A stretch of 64,000 bases of DNA from positions 1-64,000 of the forward strand of contig CABVSR010000019.1 in assembly GCA_902500995.1 (NCBI GenBank). The letters are read 5' to 3'. Below the pieces are notes generated by a model. It was not told the DNA's origin and did no database searches. It was given only the letters and a program-made list of their open reading frames with translations. This document shows, piece after piece, positions 1 through 8,551 of this stretch. Position 1 is the first letter of the stretch; the number at the start of each line of letters is the position of its first letter. Origin of the DNA: an uncultured Nitrospira sp. GTDB lineage: Bacteria; Nitrospirota; Nitrospiria; Nitrospirales; Nitrospiraceae. The translations under genes and the position numbers were made by a program.

Positions 1-117
1 CGGTATAAGGTGGAAATCCATGCCGGCGAACAGATCAACGACATGAGCCTGATGGGGACCATGCGCTTTACGGTCACGGCCGCGTCGGAATCGGAGGCGT
101 CAGCCAAAAGCCGGTGA
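1..117 (+). CDS. C-terminal end of an unidentified protein (partial)
   Basis: Frame 1 is open from the first base to a TGA at 115-117 and gives 38 residues ending in a Ser/Ala/Lys-rich tail. The segment has alternating polar and hydrophobic residues (KVEIHAGEQIN, MRFTVTA), which suggests beta strands. The start lies outside the window and no family can be named. It is read in the same direction as the glycosyltransferase cassette but 208 bases upstream of it. That gap shows no other supported gene. Confidence 0.5.
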   Translation, partial: RYKVEIHAGEQINDMSLMGTMRFTVTAASESEASAKSR

Positions 118-325
118 TCAGGCGCCACGCCAGTCACCTTCGTCGTTGATACATAAGGGGCACAGAGCCAGCGCGATCGCAACCCTTGCACCGGCTGAAC
201 AGTTGTGGCGCTCATGCGGGAGTACTGTGCCGAGACAGAATGGTTTGACCGCCCCTCCGTGCGTTTTGTAGAATGGGCCGCGTGCGTACTGATAACCGGC
301 TGCGTGAAGGAACTGATCCCGCTCC

Positions 326-1102
326 ATGACTGTGGCTACCCGCCCATGGGCTTCCGTGGTCATCCCGATCAAGGATGAACGCGACAATCTGGTCCCCCTG
401 ACAGAGCAATTGGTGAAGGTCCTCGACGGCCGGGAAGAGTCGCGGTCGGCCCCGTTCGAATTGATCTTCATCGACGACGGCAGTTCGGACGGGAGTTCAG
501 ACGTGCTGGATGATCTCGCCGCCCGATACCGGACGGTCAAAGTCTTTCACTTCGATCGCAACTATGGGCAGTCGGCGGCCTTCGATGCGGGGTTCAAGCA
601 GTCGGCAGGAGACTTGGTGATGACCATCGACGGCGATCTGCAGAACGACCCGGCGGATATTGCCACGCTGCTTCCGCACATCACAACCTTCGACCTCGTC
701 TGCGGTTGGCGGAAAGACCGCCACGACAACCTGACGCGAAAGATTTCCTCCCGTATTGCCAACCGTGTCCGCAGCGCCGTGACCGGCGATCGGGTTCATG
801 ACACCGGCTGCTCGCTGAAACTGTTTCGCCGGGCCGTGGTGGAAAAAATGCAGCTCTTCGAAGGCATGCACCGGTTCTTCCCTGCCCTGGCCCTGATGCA
901 CGGCTTCACGGTGACAGAGGTGCCGGTGCGACACTATCCGCGCACGCGCGGCACGTCGAAATACGGCGTGGGCAATCGCCTGTTCAAAGGCTTATACGAT
1001 CTGGTGGCCGTGCGATGGATGCAGCACCGCTGCCTGCGATACCACTACCGTATCGCCGCCGCGCCCCCTTCCGGTTCGACCTCGGCTTCCATACCGCTAT
1101 GA
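326..1102 (+). CDS. GT2 family glycosyltransferase (GtrB/ArnC/dolichol-phosphate-mannose synthase-like)
   Basis: This 258-residue protein has the polyprenyl-phosphate glycosyltransferase motifs in order: VVIPIKDER (11-19), DDGSSD (50-55), the DxD-like DGDLQNDP (102-109), DTGCSLKLFRR (159-169) and the RTRGTSKYG acceptor-loop motif (206-214). The family moves a sugar from a nucleotide donor to a polyprenyl phosphate on the cytoplasmic face. It lacks the two C-terminal membrane helices of GtrB and ArnC and stops soon after the catalytic domain, so membrane contact may come from the next gene product. The start is supported by AAGGA at 307-311. The stop overlaps the next start as ATGA, so the two are translationally coupled. 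The sugar and the final acceptor cannot be read from sequence. Confidence 0.9.
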   Translation: MTVATRPWASVVIPIKDERDNLVPLTEQLVKVLDGREESRSAPFELIFIDDGSSDGSSDVLDDLAARYRTVKVFHFDRNYGQSAAFDAGFKQSAGDLVMTIDGDLQNDPADIATLLPHITTFDLVCGWRKDRHDNLTRKISSRIANRVRSAVTGDRVHDTGCSLKLFRRAVVEKMQLFEGMHRFFPALALMHGFTVTEVPVRHYPRTRGTSKYGVGNRLFKGLYDLVAVRWMQHRCLRYHYRIAAAPPSGSTSASIPL

Positions 1103-1398
1103 CGCTCGATACCATTTGGCTGTTGATCGGATTCCTCGGTCAGGGAATCTTCTTTATGCGCTGGGTCGTCCAGTGGATTGCCTCCGAGCGCCATGCCGAA
1201 AGCCGCGTGCCGACGGCGTTCTGGTACATGAGCATGATCGGTGGGCTGATCACGCTCGCCTATGCCATCTACCGTCAGGACCCGGTGTTCATTGCCGGTC
1301 AGAGCATCGGCAGTATCGTCTACCTCCGCAACCTGATGCTCATCCATCGCCCCAACTCTGCCGACTCCGGCACGGCATCTCCGGCGATCAAATCGTAA
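1099..1398 (+). CDS. Lipid A biosynthesis N-terminal (LABN/LpxB-N) domain small membrane protein
   Basis: A 99-residue protein with about three hydrophobic segments and the signature of the domain found at the N-terminus of some lipid A disaccharide synthases: FLGQGIFFMRWVVQW, then PTAFWYMSMIGG, then a segment ending in YLRNLML. I chose ATG 1099 because it overlaps the upstream stop as ATGA; a longer reading from 1015 would run inside the transferase gene. Free-standing copies commonly sit between a GT2 transferase and an ArnT-like transferase, as here, and have EmrE/ArnE-like topology. A role as membrane partner or lipid-sugar carrier is plausible but inferred. Confidence 0.85.
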   Translation: MTLDTIWLLIGFLGQGIFFMRWVVQWIASERHAESRVPTAFWYMSMIGGLITLAYAIYRQDPVFIAGQSIGSIVYLRNLMLIHRPNSADSGTASPAIKS

Positions 1399-3191
1399 TG
1401 GAACCCCATATGAACGGAGAGATCCCGTCTTTACAGACGCCTGCGCCGATCGACCGGTCCATCCAGCCCTTGACGCTCCTGGTCTTGCTGGCATTGGCCG
1501 CCGTGCTGTTTTTTGTCGGGCTCGGCTCCCTCGGGTTGACGGATCGGGATGAGGGACGAAACGCCGAGGCGGGGCGGGAAATGTTCGAAACGGGCAATTA
1601 CGTCAGTCCGACATTCAATTACGAACCGCGCTTTGCCAAGCCGGTCTTCGTCTATTGGCTGATGAGCCTGTCCTACCATGCGTTCGGCGTGAACGAATTC
1701 GCGGCACGATTTCCGTCCGCCCTGTTCGGTCTTGGCCTGATCCTGCTGCAATATCTCTTTCTGACGCGCTGTCGGGGACCGGTCATCGGCCTGTTCGGCG
1801 CGGCCATGCTGTTGCTGAATCTGGAGATCATCGGGCTGAGTCGCATGGCACTGACCGACAGTGTCTTGATCTTCTTTACCACGCTGTCTCTCTACGGGTT
1901 CTGGCTGGGTCTCCACGGCGAAGGGCGTGAACGCCACTGCATCTGGTTCTTGTATATCGGTATGGCGCTGGCTACGTTGACGAAGGGGCCGATCGGTTTC
2001 CTCATTCCTCTTATGGCCGCAGGACTCTATCTCTGGCTGACTCGTTCCTGGTCGCTCTTCCGCCGGCGAGGCCAACTCGCTCCGGGCCTTCTCCTTTTCC
2101 TCGCGTTGGCCCTCCCTTGGTACCTGATGATGTTGAACCTCCACGGGCAACGGTATACGGCCTCCGCGCAGGGCGATACGGTCGGCCGTTTCTTTGGCAC
2201 CATGGAAGGGCACGGCGGCACGCTGCTCTTTTATCTGCCCGTGTTTCTGCTCGGATTTTTTCCTTGGAGCGGTTTCTTGCCCTTTGCCTGGTACCAGGCC
2301 TATCGAAGCTGGCGGGAGGCCAGACAGACCGGCGTCCTCACAGCTCCTGCAAGTCAGGGCTCAACCCTTTCTTCACCGGCACTGGAGTGGTTTGCCGCCG
2401 TCTGGGTCGTGAGCGGCCTCGTGTTTTTCAGCCTTTCCTCCACTCGTCTGCCGCACTATATCGGCCCCTTGTTTCCGGCGGCGGCGATCTTGACGGCCTC
2501 GTTTTGGAATCGCTGCGTGACCGACCATGCCGCGCCGGGTCTGCGCGCCGCGATCCATATGATGACAGCCGTCGGCTACGTTCTGGCCCTGGCCTTTGCT
2601 TCGTTGCCGCCGCTCTATGCCAAATTTGCCGTGAAACTCGTGGATGAGTTTCCTCTCGCCGGCCAGGTGACACTCGGACCGGGACCCTATACCGTCGCGT
2701 CGATCCTGTTGGTGGGCATGGGCCTGGTGGCGTATTTTGGACTCAGCGAGTCACGGCGTCCGGCCGCCTTCTGGGCCGCGGGGGGATCGTTAGCCCTCAT
2801 GGTGCTCGCCGCCACCCAACTGACCCTTCCGCTGGTCAACCACTTCGTCATCGAACCGCCGCAACAGCTCGCGGAAGTGGCAGGTCTCAATCTCGGACCG
2901 GACGACCGGCTGATTCTCTATGGACAGCCACGCCCCTCCCTCGTGTTCTATGCGAAGCGGAAAGCCATCGTCGTGCCGAAGGGCGAGGAAGCCAACATCA
3001 AACCCTATCTCACTCAACCGGGGCGGACGATGCTCCTTTTGCCGGCGTCCATGCGTAATCGATTGCCGTTTGAAACGATAGAATACCCGGTCATGCTCGA
3101 ACGGTATGGCTTCATTCTGCTGGCCAATCAATCGATGATCCATGTCCCCGAGGAGGCAGAACAACCGGCGGTTCGGATTCCCGGACACTGA
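1398..3191 (+). CDS. ArnT-like glycosyltransferase (PMT/GT83 family), integral membrane
   Basis: A 597-residue polytopic membrane protein. An N-terminal helix (about 24-44) is followed by DRDEGRNA with the Asp51-Glu52 pair in the first periplasmic loop, then KPVFVYWL (81-88). This is the signature of the ArnT/PMT family, which transfers a sugar from a polyprenyl-phosphate donor to lipid A or protein on the periplasmic side. About ten further hydrophobic segments precede a soluble C-terminal part. The start at 1398 shares its A with the previous stop (TAATG); an in-frame ATG at 1410 is an alternative. With the two upstream genes it forms a donor synthase, membrane partner and transferase cassette. 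The substrate (aminoarabinose or another sugar) is unknown. Confidence 0.85.
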   Translation: MEPHMNGEIPSLQTPAPIDRSIQPLTLLVLLALAAVLFFVGLGSLGLTDRDEGRNAEAGREMFETGNYVSPTFNYEPRFAKPVFVYWLMSLSYHAFGVNEFAARFPSALFGLGLILLQYLFLTRCRGPVIGLFGAAMLLLNLEIIGLSRMALTDSVLIFFTTLSLYGFWLGLHGEGRERHCIWFLYIGMALATLTKGPIGFLIPLMAAGLYLWLTRSWSLFRRRGQLAPGLLLFLALALPWYLMMLNLHGQRYTASAQGDTVGRFFGTMEGHGGTLLFYLPVFLLGFFPWSGFLPFAWYQAYRSWREARQTGVLTAPASQGSTLSSPALEWFAAVWVVSGLVFFSLSSTRLPHYIGPLFPAAAILTASFWNRCVTDHAAPGLRAAIHMMTAVGYVLALAFASLPPLYAKFAVKLVDEFPLAGQVTLGPGPYTVASILLVGMGLVAYFGLSESRRPAAFWAAGGSLALMVLAATQLTLPLVNHFVIEPPQQLAEVAGLNLGPDDRLILYGQPRPSLVFYAKRKAIVVPKGEEANIKPYLTQPGRTMLLLPASMRNRLPFETIEYPVMLERYGFILLANQSMIHVPEEAEQPAVRIPGH

Positions 3192-3198
3192 TCGCCCG

Positions 3199-4278
3199 TC
3201 ACTGTAACGGCACCAGTCCTTTGAGGAACTGGATCGCGAGAATCCCCACGAGCGCTCCGGCCAGGTAAAGTCCCTCGGTGCCCGAAGATGGCGATGCAGG
3301 CGAATCCGGATTGCTTGCCGCAGCTGCCCATCGAGCCACGCACAACAAACCGGTCAGCGCGATCACGGTCGGGATCGCGGTCGCCATGCCCATCCCCGCC
3401 AGCGACAAGCTTTGGGAGGTCACGATTGCCGAAACGGCACGGCCGGTCGCCGGTCTGCGTTGAGACAGCACGTGTAGCACCCGCCCGGCGAGGACGAGGA
3501 GCACTCCCGACGCAACCAGCATGGAATCGAACGACGGATCGGCCACGCGATGCGTCAGCACCCAGAAGAGGCCGGTCAGCAATACGACGACGGGCGCGAT
3601 ACGTACCAGTGCCTGGGCCGCGGATCGGCCCCACCAACGCAACGGCCCGTTGAAGATCGATCCGACCATAAACCCCACTACCATCCCGCCTACCACGTCG
3701 CCGGGAAAATGAGACCCGCGCCAGATCCGGCTGGCCCCGACCCACCCGGCCAGGGCAAAGGGAACCCATGAGAACCTGGGCAGGGCCCGCGCCAACACGG
3801 TGGCCACGGCGACCGTCGCCGATGTATGGCCTGAGGGAAACGAGTCGAGCCCGGATTCAAATGACGGCCACCATTGCCAGCCTCCCGAATGGGTCAGGCG
3901 CGGCCTCGGACGGCCGATGAGATGTTTGAGACTGTTCACCACCAAGGCCACCACCCCGTGGGCAAGCAGACTATCCAGCGCCGTACGTATCCACATCTGT
4001 CGCTTGAGCAGATACCCCGTTCCCAGGAGGAGCGCGCTGATGGCGACCAACGTCCCCCCGTTTCCCAGCTTTTCGCCGAGATCGCCCATTGACTGGATCG
4101 CCGACAAATTGTGCGAGCGGAGCAACCGCAGAATGGGAATATCGATGTGAAAGAGCGCGGCGAACGACCCGATCACCACCAGCGCGGAGAGGATCACGCT
4201 GGGGCCCGGCGGGCAATCCGGTGGTGGCTCAGGCTGCGCCGGCGCCGGCGCAGCCTGCCCGTCACCCGGTTCGTTCAT
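3199..4278 (-). CDS. PAP2 family (type 2 phosphatidic acid) phosphatase
   Basis: A 359-residue membrane protein carrying all three PAP2 motifs: KHLIGRPRP (118-126), FPSGHTSA (147-154) and SRIWRGSHFPGD (183-194), with the catalytic His in the second and third. The family dephosphorylates lipid phosphates such as undecaprenyl pyrophosphate or phosphatidate. The first 25 residues are Ala/Pro-rich and precede the first helix. The C-terminal third adds several hydrophobic segments beyond the usual six-helix core and resembles nothing I recognise. Its ATG overlaps the stop of the upstream gene (ATGA). It converges on the ArnT-like gene with a gap of 7 bases. Confidence 0.88.
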   Translation of the reverse strand: MNEPGDGQAAPAPAQPEPPPDCPPGPSVILSALVVIGSFAALFHIDIPILRLLRSHNLSAIQSMGDLGEKLGNGGTLVAISALLLGTGYLLKRQMWIRTALDSLLAHGVVALVVNSLKHLIGRPRPRLTHSGGWQWWPSFESGLDSFPSGHTSATVAVATVLARALPRFSWVPFALAGWVGASRIWRGSHFPGDVVGGMVVGFMVGSIFNGPLRWWGRSAAQALVRIAPVVVLLTGLFWVLTHRVADPSFDSMLVASGVLLVLAGRVLHVLSQRRPATGRAVSAIVTSQSLSLAGMGMATAIPTVIALTGLLCVARWAAAASNPDSPASPSSGTEGLYLAGALVGILAIQFLKGLVPLQ

Positions 4279-5405
4279 GGAACCCAGTCGGCGAGAAACA
4301 CGTTGAACTCTCCCGGCTCCTTGGCGTTCCGATCGGACACCCAGACAAGGTGTTTGCCATCCGGAGAGAACATGGGGAAGCTGTTGAATTTTCCGGCCAT
4401 ACTCACCCGCTCCAGGCCGGAGCCGTCCTCATTGGTCAGATACAAATGGAACTCCGGCCGCCCCCCTTCATTGCGTGTCTCCACATTCGACGAAAAGATG
4501 ATACGGTGCCCATCCGGATGGAAATAGGGCGAGAAGTTGGACGCGCCGTTGCTCGTCACCTGCTGCTTGTTCGAGCCGTCGGCGTTCATGATGAAAATTT
4601 CCAGGCGGCCCGGCTCCACCAGATTTTGAGCCAGAAGCGATTTGTACTGATCCAGCTCTTCCTGATTGCCGGGATGCTGGGCGCGATACACGATCCGCTT
4701 GCTGTCGGGCGAGAAAAACGCGCCGCCATCGTAGCCGATTTCGTGGGTCAGCCGCCGGGGATGCGTTCCGTCAAGATCCATGGCGTAGATATCCAAATCC
4801 CCGTCGCGCATGGAAGTCCAGATGATCGTCTTGCCGTTGGGCGCCACCGTCGCCTCGGCGTCATACCCCGGGGTATTGGTCAGTCGCTGCGGGTCCAAGC
4901 CGTCGATCCGAACCGAGAACAGGTCATAGTCGTCCAAGGCCCACCGGTAGGCGCCCCCCTCCCGCTTGGGCTTCGGAGGACAATTGGGGCCTCTCAGATG
5001 TGTGGACGAGTACAACACACGCCGGTCGCCGGGAAAGAAATAGCCGCAGGTCGTGGTGCCGGACCCGGTGCTGACCATCCGGATCTTTTCGCTACCAAGA
5101 TCCATGACGTACATTTGATAACAGCCGAGCGGAATGTCGGCAGGATGCATCGCCGCGGCAAATGTATCCTTCATCCAATTGTTCGTCGATTGGAAAATGA
5201 GTTTGTCGCCGCTGAACGAAAAATACGCCTCGGCATTTTGTCGTCCAAACGTCAATTGTTTGATATTGGTGAGGTGGCGCTCGCCGGAAGCCGCCGTCGT
5301 CACCGCGGTCTCTTCCGGCTTCGAGGCCGCTCCCGCGGGAGTCGTCGTGGCGAGAGACACCACGAGCCCCAGCATTCCTGCCATCACCCGGTTAACGTGT
5401 TTCAA
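4275..5405 (-). CDS. Exported WD40-like (PD40/TolB-type) beta-propeller protein
   Basis: A 376-residue protein with a Sec signal peptide (MKHVNRVMAG, hydrophobic core, cleavage near AGA-AS at about 27). Six PD40-type repeats follow, visible as variants of FSPDGKxIxW/F/Y-S: FSGDKLIF, FPGDRRVLY, VAPNGKTIIW, FSPDSKRIVY, FHPDGHRIIF and FSPDGKHLVW. This fits a six-bladed propeller like that of TolB or the non-catalytic half of prolyl oligopeptidases. No catalytic domain is attached. It overlaps the metallopeptidase gene upstream by 14 bases and the PAP2 gene downstream by 4, so the three are one operon. A role as periplasmic peptide-binding or accessory protein to the peptidase is only inferred. 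Confidence 0.8.
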   Translation of the reverse strand: MKHVNRVMAGMLGLVVSLATTTPAGAASKPEETAVTTAASGERHLTNIKQLTFGRQNAEAYFSFSGDKLIFQSTNNWMKDTFAAAMHPADIPLGCYQMYVMDLGSEKIRMVSTGSGTTTCGYFFPGDRRVLYSSTHLRGPNCPPKPKREGGAYRWALDDYDLFSVRIDGLDPQRLTNTPGYDAEATVAPNGKTIIWTSMRDGDLDIYAMDLDGTHPRRLTHEIGYDGGAFFSPDSKRIVYRAQHPGNQEELDQYKSLLAQNLVEPGRLEIFIMNADGSNKQQVTSNGASNFSPYFHPDGHRIIFSSNVETRNEGGRPEFHLYLTNEDGSGLERVSMAGKFNSFPMFSPDGKHLVWVSDRNAKEPGEFNVFLADWVP

Positions 5406-7581
5406 GTTTCACCTCTGCACTCATCCGATCCTCCCAATCTCCCCGTGCCACCACGGCCCCTTCGTGAAACACCACATAACTCTGCCATCCATAAAAAAAC
5501 AAGAGCCGGGCCACACGGCCCAACGCCTGGGGCGTCACCCCGTACAGCATCGTCACCACGCTGCCCGGCTGATCGTCGCGCCGGCAGGATACGAGCAGCG
5601 CCTTCGTGGCTCCTTCATAGGTCTTTCCGTCCACCGCAAACCCGTTCGCGGTAAAACGCAGATGGTCGCCGCAATATCGGAGCATGTCTGTTGCGGCCGG
5701 ATTCTCGTCCGGCCCACCCAGCACCAGCAAAGATCCCGCCGGCAGGGATGTCGAGTAGTTTCCCGGCCGGCGCATCGTCGTGCGTGAGATCGCCGGCTTC
5801 GTCGCCTCCTGCGCTGCGATACGTTGCACGATGTCGTTAAAAGGGCTGGGTGGTTCTGTCACGTCCCGGGGCAACAGCAGCGTCCGCTGCGCATCCGTCA
5901 CATAGAGATTCAGCATGGGCGACAGGGCGGTACGCGCCACACGGCGGAAGAGATGCAGATCTGGGTCGAGCCGGACCGCCAGCGGGCGTTCCGGAATCGG
6001 CACGACCACGTTCTGTTCTGGATCTGCCAGATGGATACGAGTCCTGTGGGTACGCCCCCCTTCCAGCACGAATTCCAGCTCAACGGCAAGGCGATACGGG
6101 AGCCCGCGTTGGACGAGATGCACCATGGCATCGACGGCGTTCGTTTCACCGGAACTTCTGGTAGTCGGCTGTGCACGGAGAGCCGTCAACTCGATGTCCG
6201 GTCCCCCTGCCCGCTCGACCCATTGGGAGAAAAACCATCGCAGATCCCGCCCGGCCTCCTCTTGGAAGACCTGTTCCAGATCACGCCAGTCAGCTGCCCT
6301 GCCAAGATACCGCTCCGGAATTTGTTTGACGGCCTTCCAAAACGCTGCCTCCCCGATCTCCTGCCTCAACGCGTGAAACACCATCGCCGATTGTTGATAG
6401 CCGATGGCATTGTCCTTCTCATCGTGCTTCTGGACAAACTGACTAAGGGGATACTCCTCACCCGGACGGACGTAGACGGCGTACCCCATGAGCATCAACC
6501 GGCGCTGCTCCCGAGCTTGCGCCTCATCCCCTATGAGCTCATGGTAGTAATAGTTGGAAAGATACGTGGTCAGCCCTTCCACCCAATTACCGCGATCGGT
6601 CCGGTTGAACACACCGTTGCCGATCCACGAATGCACGATCTCATGGCCGAGCGCGTAGGGCTGCGTATAGTGCCGCTTGATGACACCGCTCCCCAACAGC
6701 GTAAAAGATGGCATGCCCAACCCGCTGGAGAAGAAATTCTCGACGACGGCAAATTGAGAAAAAGGATAGGGCCCGAGCAAAGGAATGTACGCATCGAGGT
6801 ATCGCGCTGAAGCGTCCAAATACTCATCCGCTAAGGCGGCTTCGTCTGGAAAGAGGTAGGTCGCGAGCCGGATCTCCTGCCCCGACTTGGCCTTCCAGTT
6901 GCGGGACTTCACCACGAAACGGTTCGCGACGACCGTCAAGGCTTCGCTCTTGGTGGGAACCACCCACCGTGCCGGATCAGACTGGGGAGCACCTTGCGTG
7001 ACGGCAGTCCATCCTTCAGGCACGGAAATGGTCACGTCATAGGTCGCCAGCGACCCCTCCAGGTCGGGATACCATTGGCTTTCACTGCTGAGATAGACGC
7101 CCTCGGGTCCGATGTGTCCCGAGGTTTCGCTGGGCGTGACAAACCGCAGATGCCGGGGGTCTCGTGGCGGATCGTCGATCACTCCCCGATAAACAAACTT
7201 CAGCTCGACCCTGCCGCCTTTCCGATCTGCGAGCGGTTGCTTCAGCGTCAGGCCCTGAGACTCCAACCGCCCTGTAGAAGCCTCTCTCTCAAACGCGAGC
7301 GGAGGAGCTGTTTCGCAGGAAGCCTGACAGTGCGTGACATCCTGGATGCGCTCCAGATGGAGAGCGGGGGCAAGAGAAAAGGCCAACGTCCGCCCGAGAG
7401 ATCCTCCCGAGAGCGTCACGCGATCCGTCGCAATGAGCTGATGGGAATCCGGCAACAGTTCGAGGGTCAACTCGTGATGTGCGATGGTCGGTGGGGAGGA
7501 ACCAGGCTCAGCGACTGCCAGCGCAGGAACAAGACAACCGGCAAGCAGACTGAAACGGATGACGCGATGCCAACGAGTCAC
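5392..7581 (-). CDS. Exported M1-type (gluzincin) metallopeptidase
   Basis: A 729-residue protein with a signal peptide (to about residue 24). The zinc site is HEIVH (313-317) with WVEGLTTYL supplying the third ligand, Glu335. GYQQSAMVF further on is in the place of the M1 transition-state Tyr. Two points differ from ordinary aminopeptidase N: only 17 residues separate HEXXH from the Glu (18 is usual), and the GxMEN exopeptidase motif is replaced by AVVEN (278-282). Activity as a metallopeptidase is likely, but free N-terminus recognition is doubtful. The roughly 250 residues after the catalytic part have no domain I can name. The gene overlaps the PD40 protein gene. Confidence 0.85.
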   Translation of the reverse strand: MTRWHRVIRFSLLAGCLVPALAVAEPGSSPPTIAHHELTLELLPDSHQLIATDRVTLSGGSLGRTLAFSLAPALHLERIQDVTHCQASCETAPPLAFEREASTGRLESQGLTLKQPLADRKGGRVELKFVYRGVIDDPPRDPRHLRFVTPSETSGHIGPEGVYLSSESQWYPDLEGSLATYDVTISVPEGWTAVTQGAPQSDPARWVVPTKSEALTVVANRFVVKSRNWKAKSGQEIRLATYLFPDEAALADEYLDASARYLDAYIPLLGPYPFSQFAVVENFFSSGLGMPSFTLLGSGVIKRHYTQPYALGHEIVHSWIGNGVFNRTDRGNWVEGLTTYLSNYYYHELIGDEAQAREQRRLMLMGYAVYVRPGEEYPLSQFVQKHDEKDNAIGYQQSAMVFHALRQEIGEAAFWKAVKQIPERYLGRAADWRDLEQVFQEEAGRDLRWFFSQWVERAGGPDIELTALRAQPTTRSSGETNAVDAMVHLVQRGLPYRLAVELEFVLEGGRTHRTRIHLADPEQNVVVPIPERPLAVRLDPDLHLFRRVARTALSPMLNLYVTDAQRTLLLPRDVTEPPSPFNDIVQRIAAQEATKPAISRTTMRRPGNYSTSLPAGSLLVLGGPDENPAATDMLRYCGDHLRFTANGFAVDGKTYEGATKALLVSCRRDDQPGSVVTMLYGVTPQALGRVARLLFFYGWQSYVVFHEGAVVARGDWEDRMSAEVKLETR

Positions 7582-7614
7582 TCTTCACCGGCACTCCAAG
7601 GTTGACGGTGAAGA

Positions 7615-8400
7615 TTAACACTCCCGGCACACCATCACAAGCTGGACAGCCATCAAGGCTCGCTCCAGATCGAGCGGTTTATCCAGCACCTCCTGGGGCC
7701 CCAATGCCCAGGCCTCCGCCAGCAGGGGCTCATTATGGTGTCCGCTCAAAATGATCGTACGCCCTGCATAGTCGCGTGCGGCCAACGCCCGCAACAGCTC
7801 CACACCGTTCATCTCCGGCATGACGAGATCGAGGATCACCAAGTCGGGCGCCGACGCCTCGATCATCCGCAAGGCTTCGCGGCCATCCTTGGCGCCGCGC
7901 ACACGATAGCCGCGCAGACCGAGAAACCGCATCAACAGATCGCGCGCCATCACATCGTCATCGACGACGAGAATTTCTTCTTCGAAAGACGGATCGGGCT
8001 CATTGTCCGCCATTGACGGCGCGCGCGACGCCTCCCGCTTTGCCTGCTGAGCGATCCGATGCACCGCACCCACGAGTACATCCAGCGATAGTCCCTTCCG
8101 GAAGAAATCCGTTACATGCAGTTTCCGGGCAAGATTTTCCAACTCCTCAGTTGCGCCACCGCCTAGCATGATGACGCCCGCGCGCGGGTCATGCGCCCGA
8201 ATTTCCTTAAGCACTGCCAGCCCATCCATCTCCGGCATGCGGAGATCCAGCAAGGTCACGGCCGGGCGGAGCTGCTGAAACAGCAAGACCCCTTCCCGCC
8301 CGCTGGTGGCCGTGCTGACCCGATACCCATGGCGAGACAGCGCGACCTGCAAGAGATCGCAATGCAAACGGTCGTCGTCAATGACCAACAAGGTCGTCAT
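7615..8400 (-). CDS. Tandem double-receiver response regulator without output domain
   Basis: A 261-residue protein of two CheY-like receiver domains joined by a short charged linker (about 120-141). Domain 1 has acidic residues D8-D10, phospho-acceptor D52 in LLDLRMPEMDG and K102, but Gly80 stands where the switch Ser/Thr should be. Domain 2 is complete: D147-D149, D191 in ILDLVMPEMNG, S219 and K241. No DNA-binding, GGDEF or other effector domain follows. I chose ATG 8400 because AGGA lies 8 bases upstream and the following residues (MTTLLVIDDD) begin the first strand; a longer frame from 8478 has no support. It could be a phosphorelay or protein-interaction module. No histidine kinase is nearby. 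Confidence 0.85.
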   Translation of the reverse strand: MTTLLVIDDDRLHCDLLQVALSRHGYRVSTATSGREGVLLFQQLRPAVTLLDLRMPEMDGLAVLKEIRAHDPRAGVIMLGGGATEELENLARKLHVTDFFRKGLSLDVLVGAVHRIAQQAKREASRAPSMADNEPDPSFEEEILVVDDDVMARDLLMRFLGLRGYRVRGAKDGREALRMIEASAPDLVILDLVMPEMNGVELLRALAARDYAGRTIILSGHHNEPLLAEAWALGPQEVLDKPLDLERALMAVQLVMVCREC

Positions 8401-8551
8401 ACAGATGTCCTGCGCATGTGCACCCATCGCCGCTGCCGGCTCGCCTTCAGAGAGGGATTGCAAGACAGAGCCTAGCACGAGGGTCGCAGGATGAGAAGAA
8501 ATTGAGCAAAAGCGTAGCGCCGGGAGGAACGGATGGAACAGGTTGGATCAG

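Noticed and set aside
950-1102. A frameshift at the end of the GT2 transferase gene, suspected from its odd C-terminus
   Set aside because: The ATGA overlap with the next gene and an intact catalytic core argue for a real end; soluble members of this family also stop soon after the RWMQ-type segment.
4089-5654. A 521-codon plus-strand open frame over the PAP2, PD40 and M1 genes
   Set aside because: It runs across three overlapping minus-strand genes that are clearly real, and its translation has low complexity and no motif.
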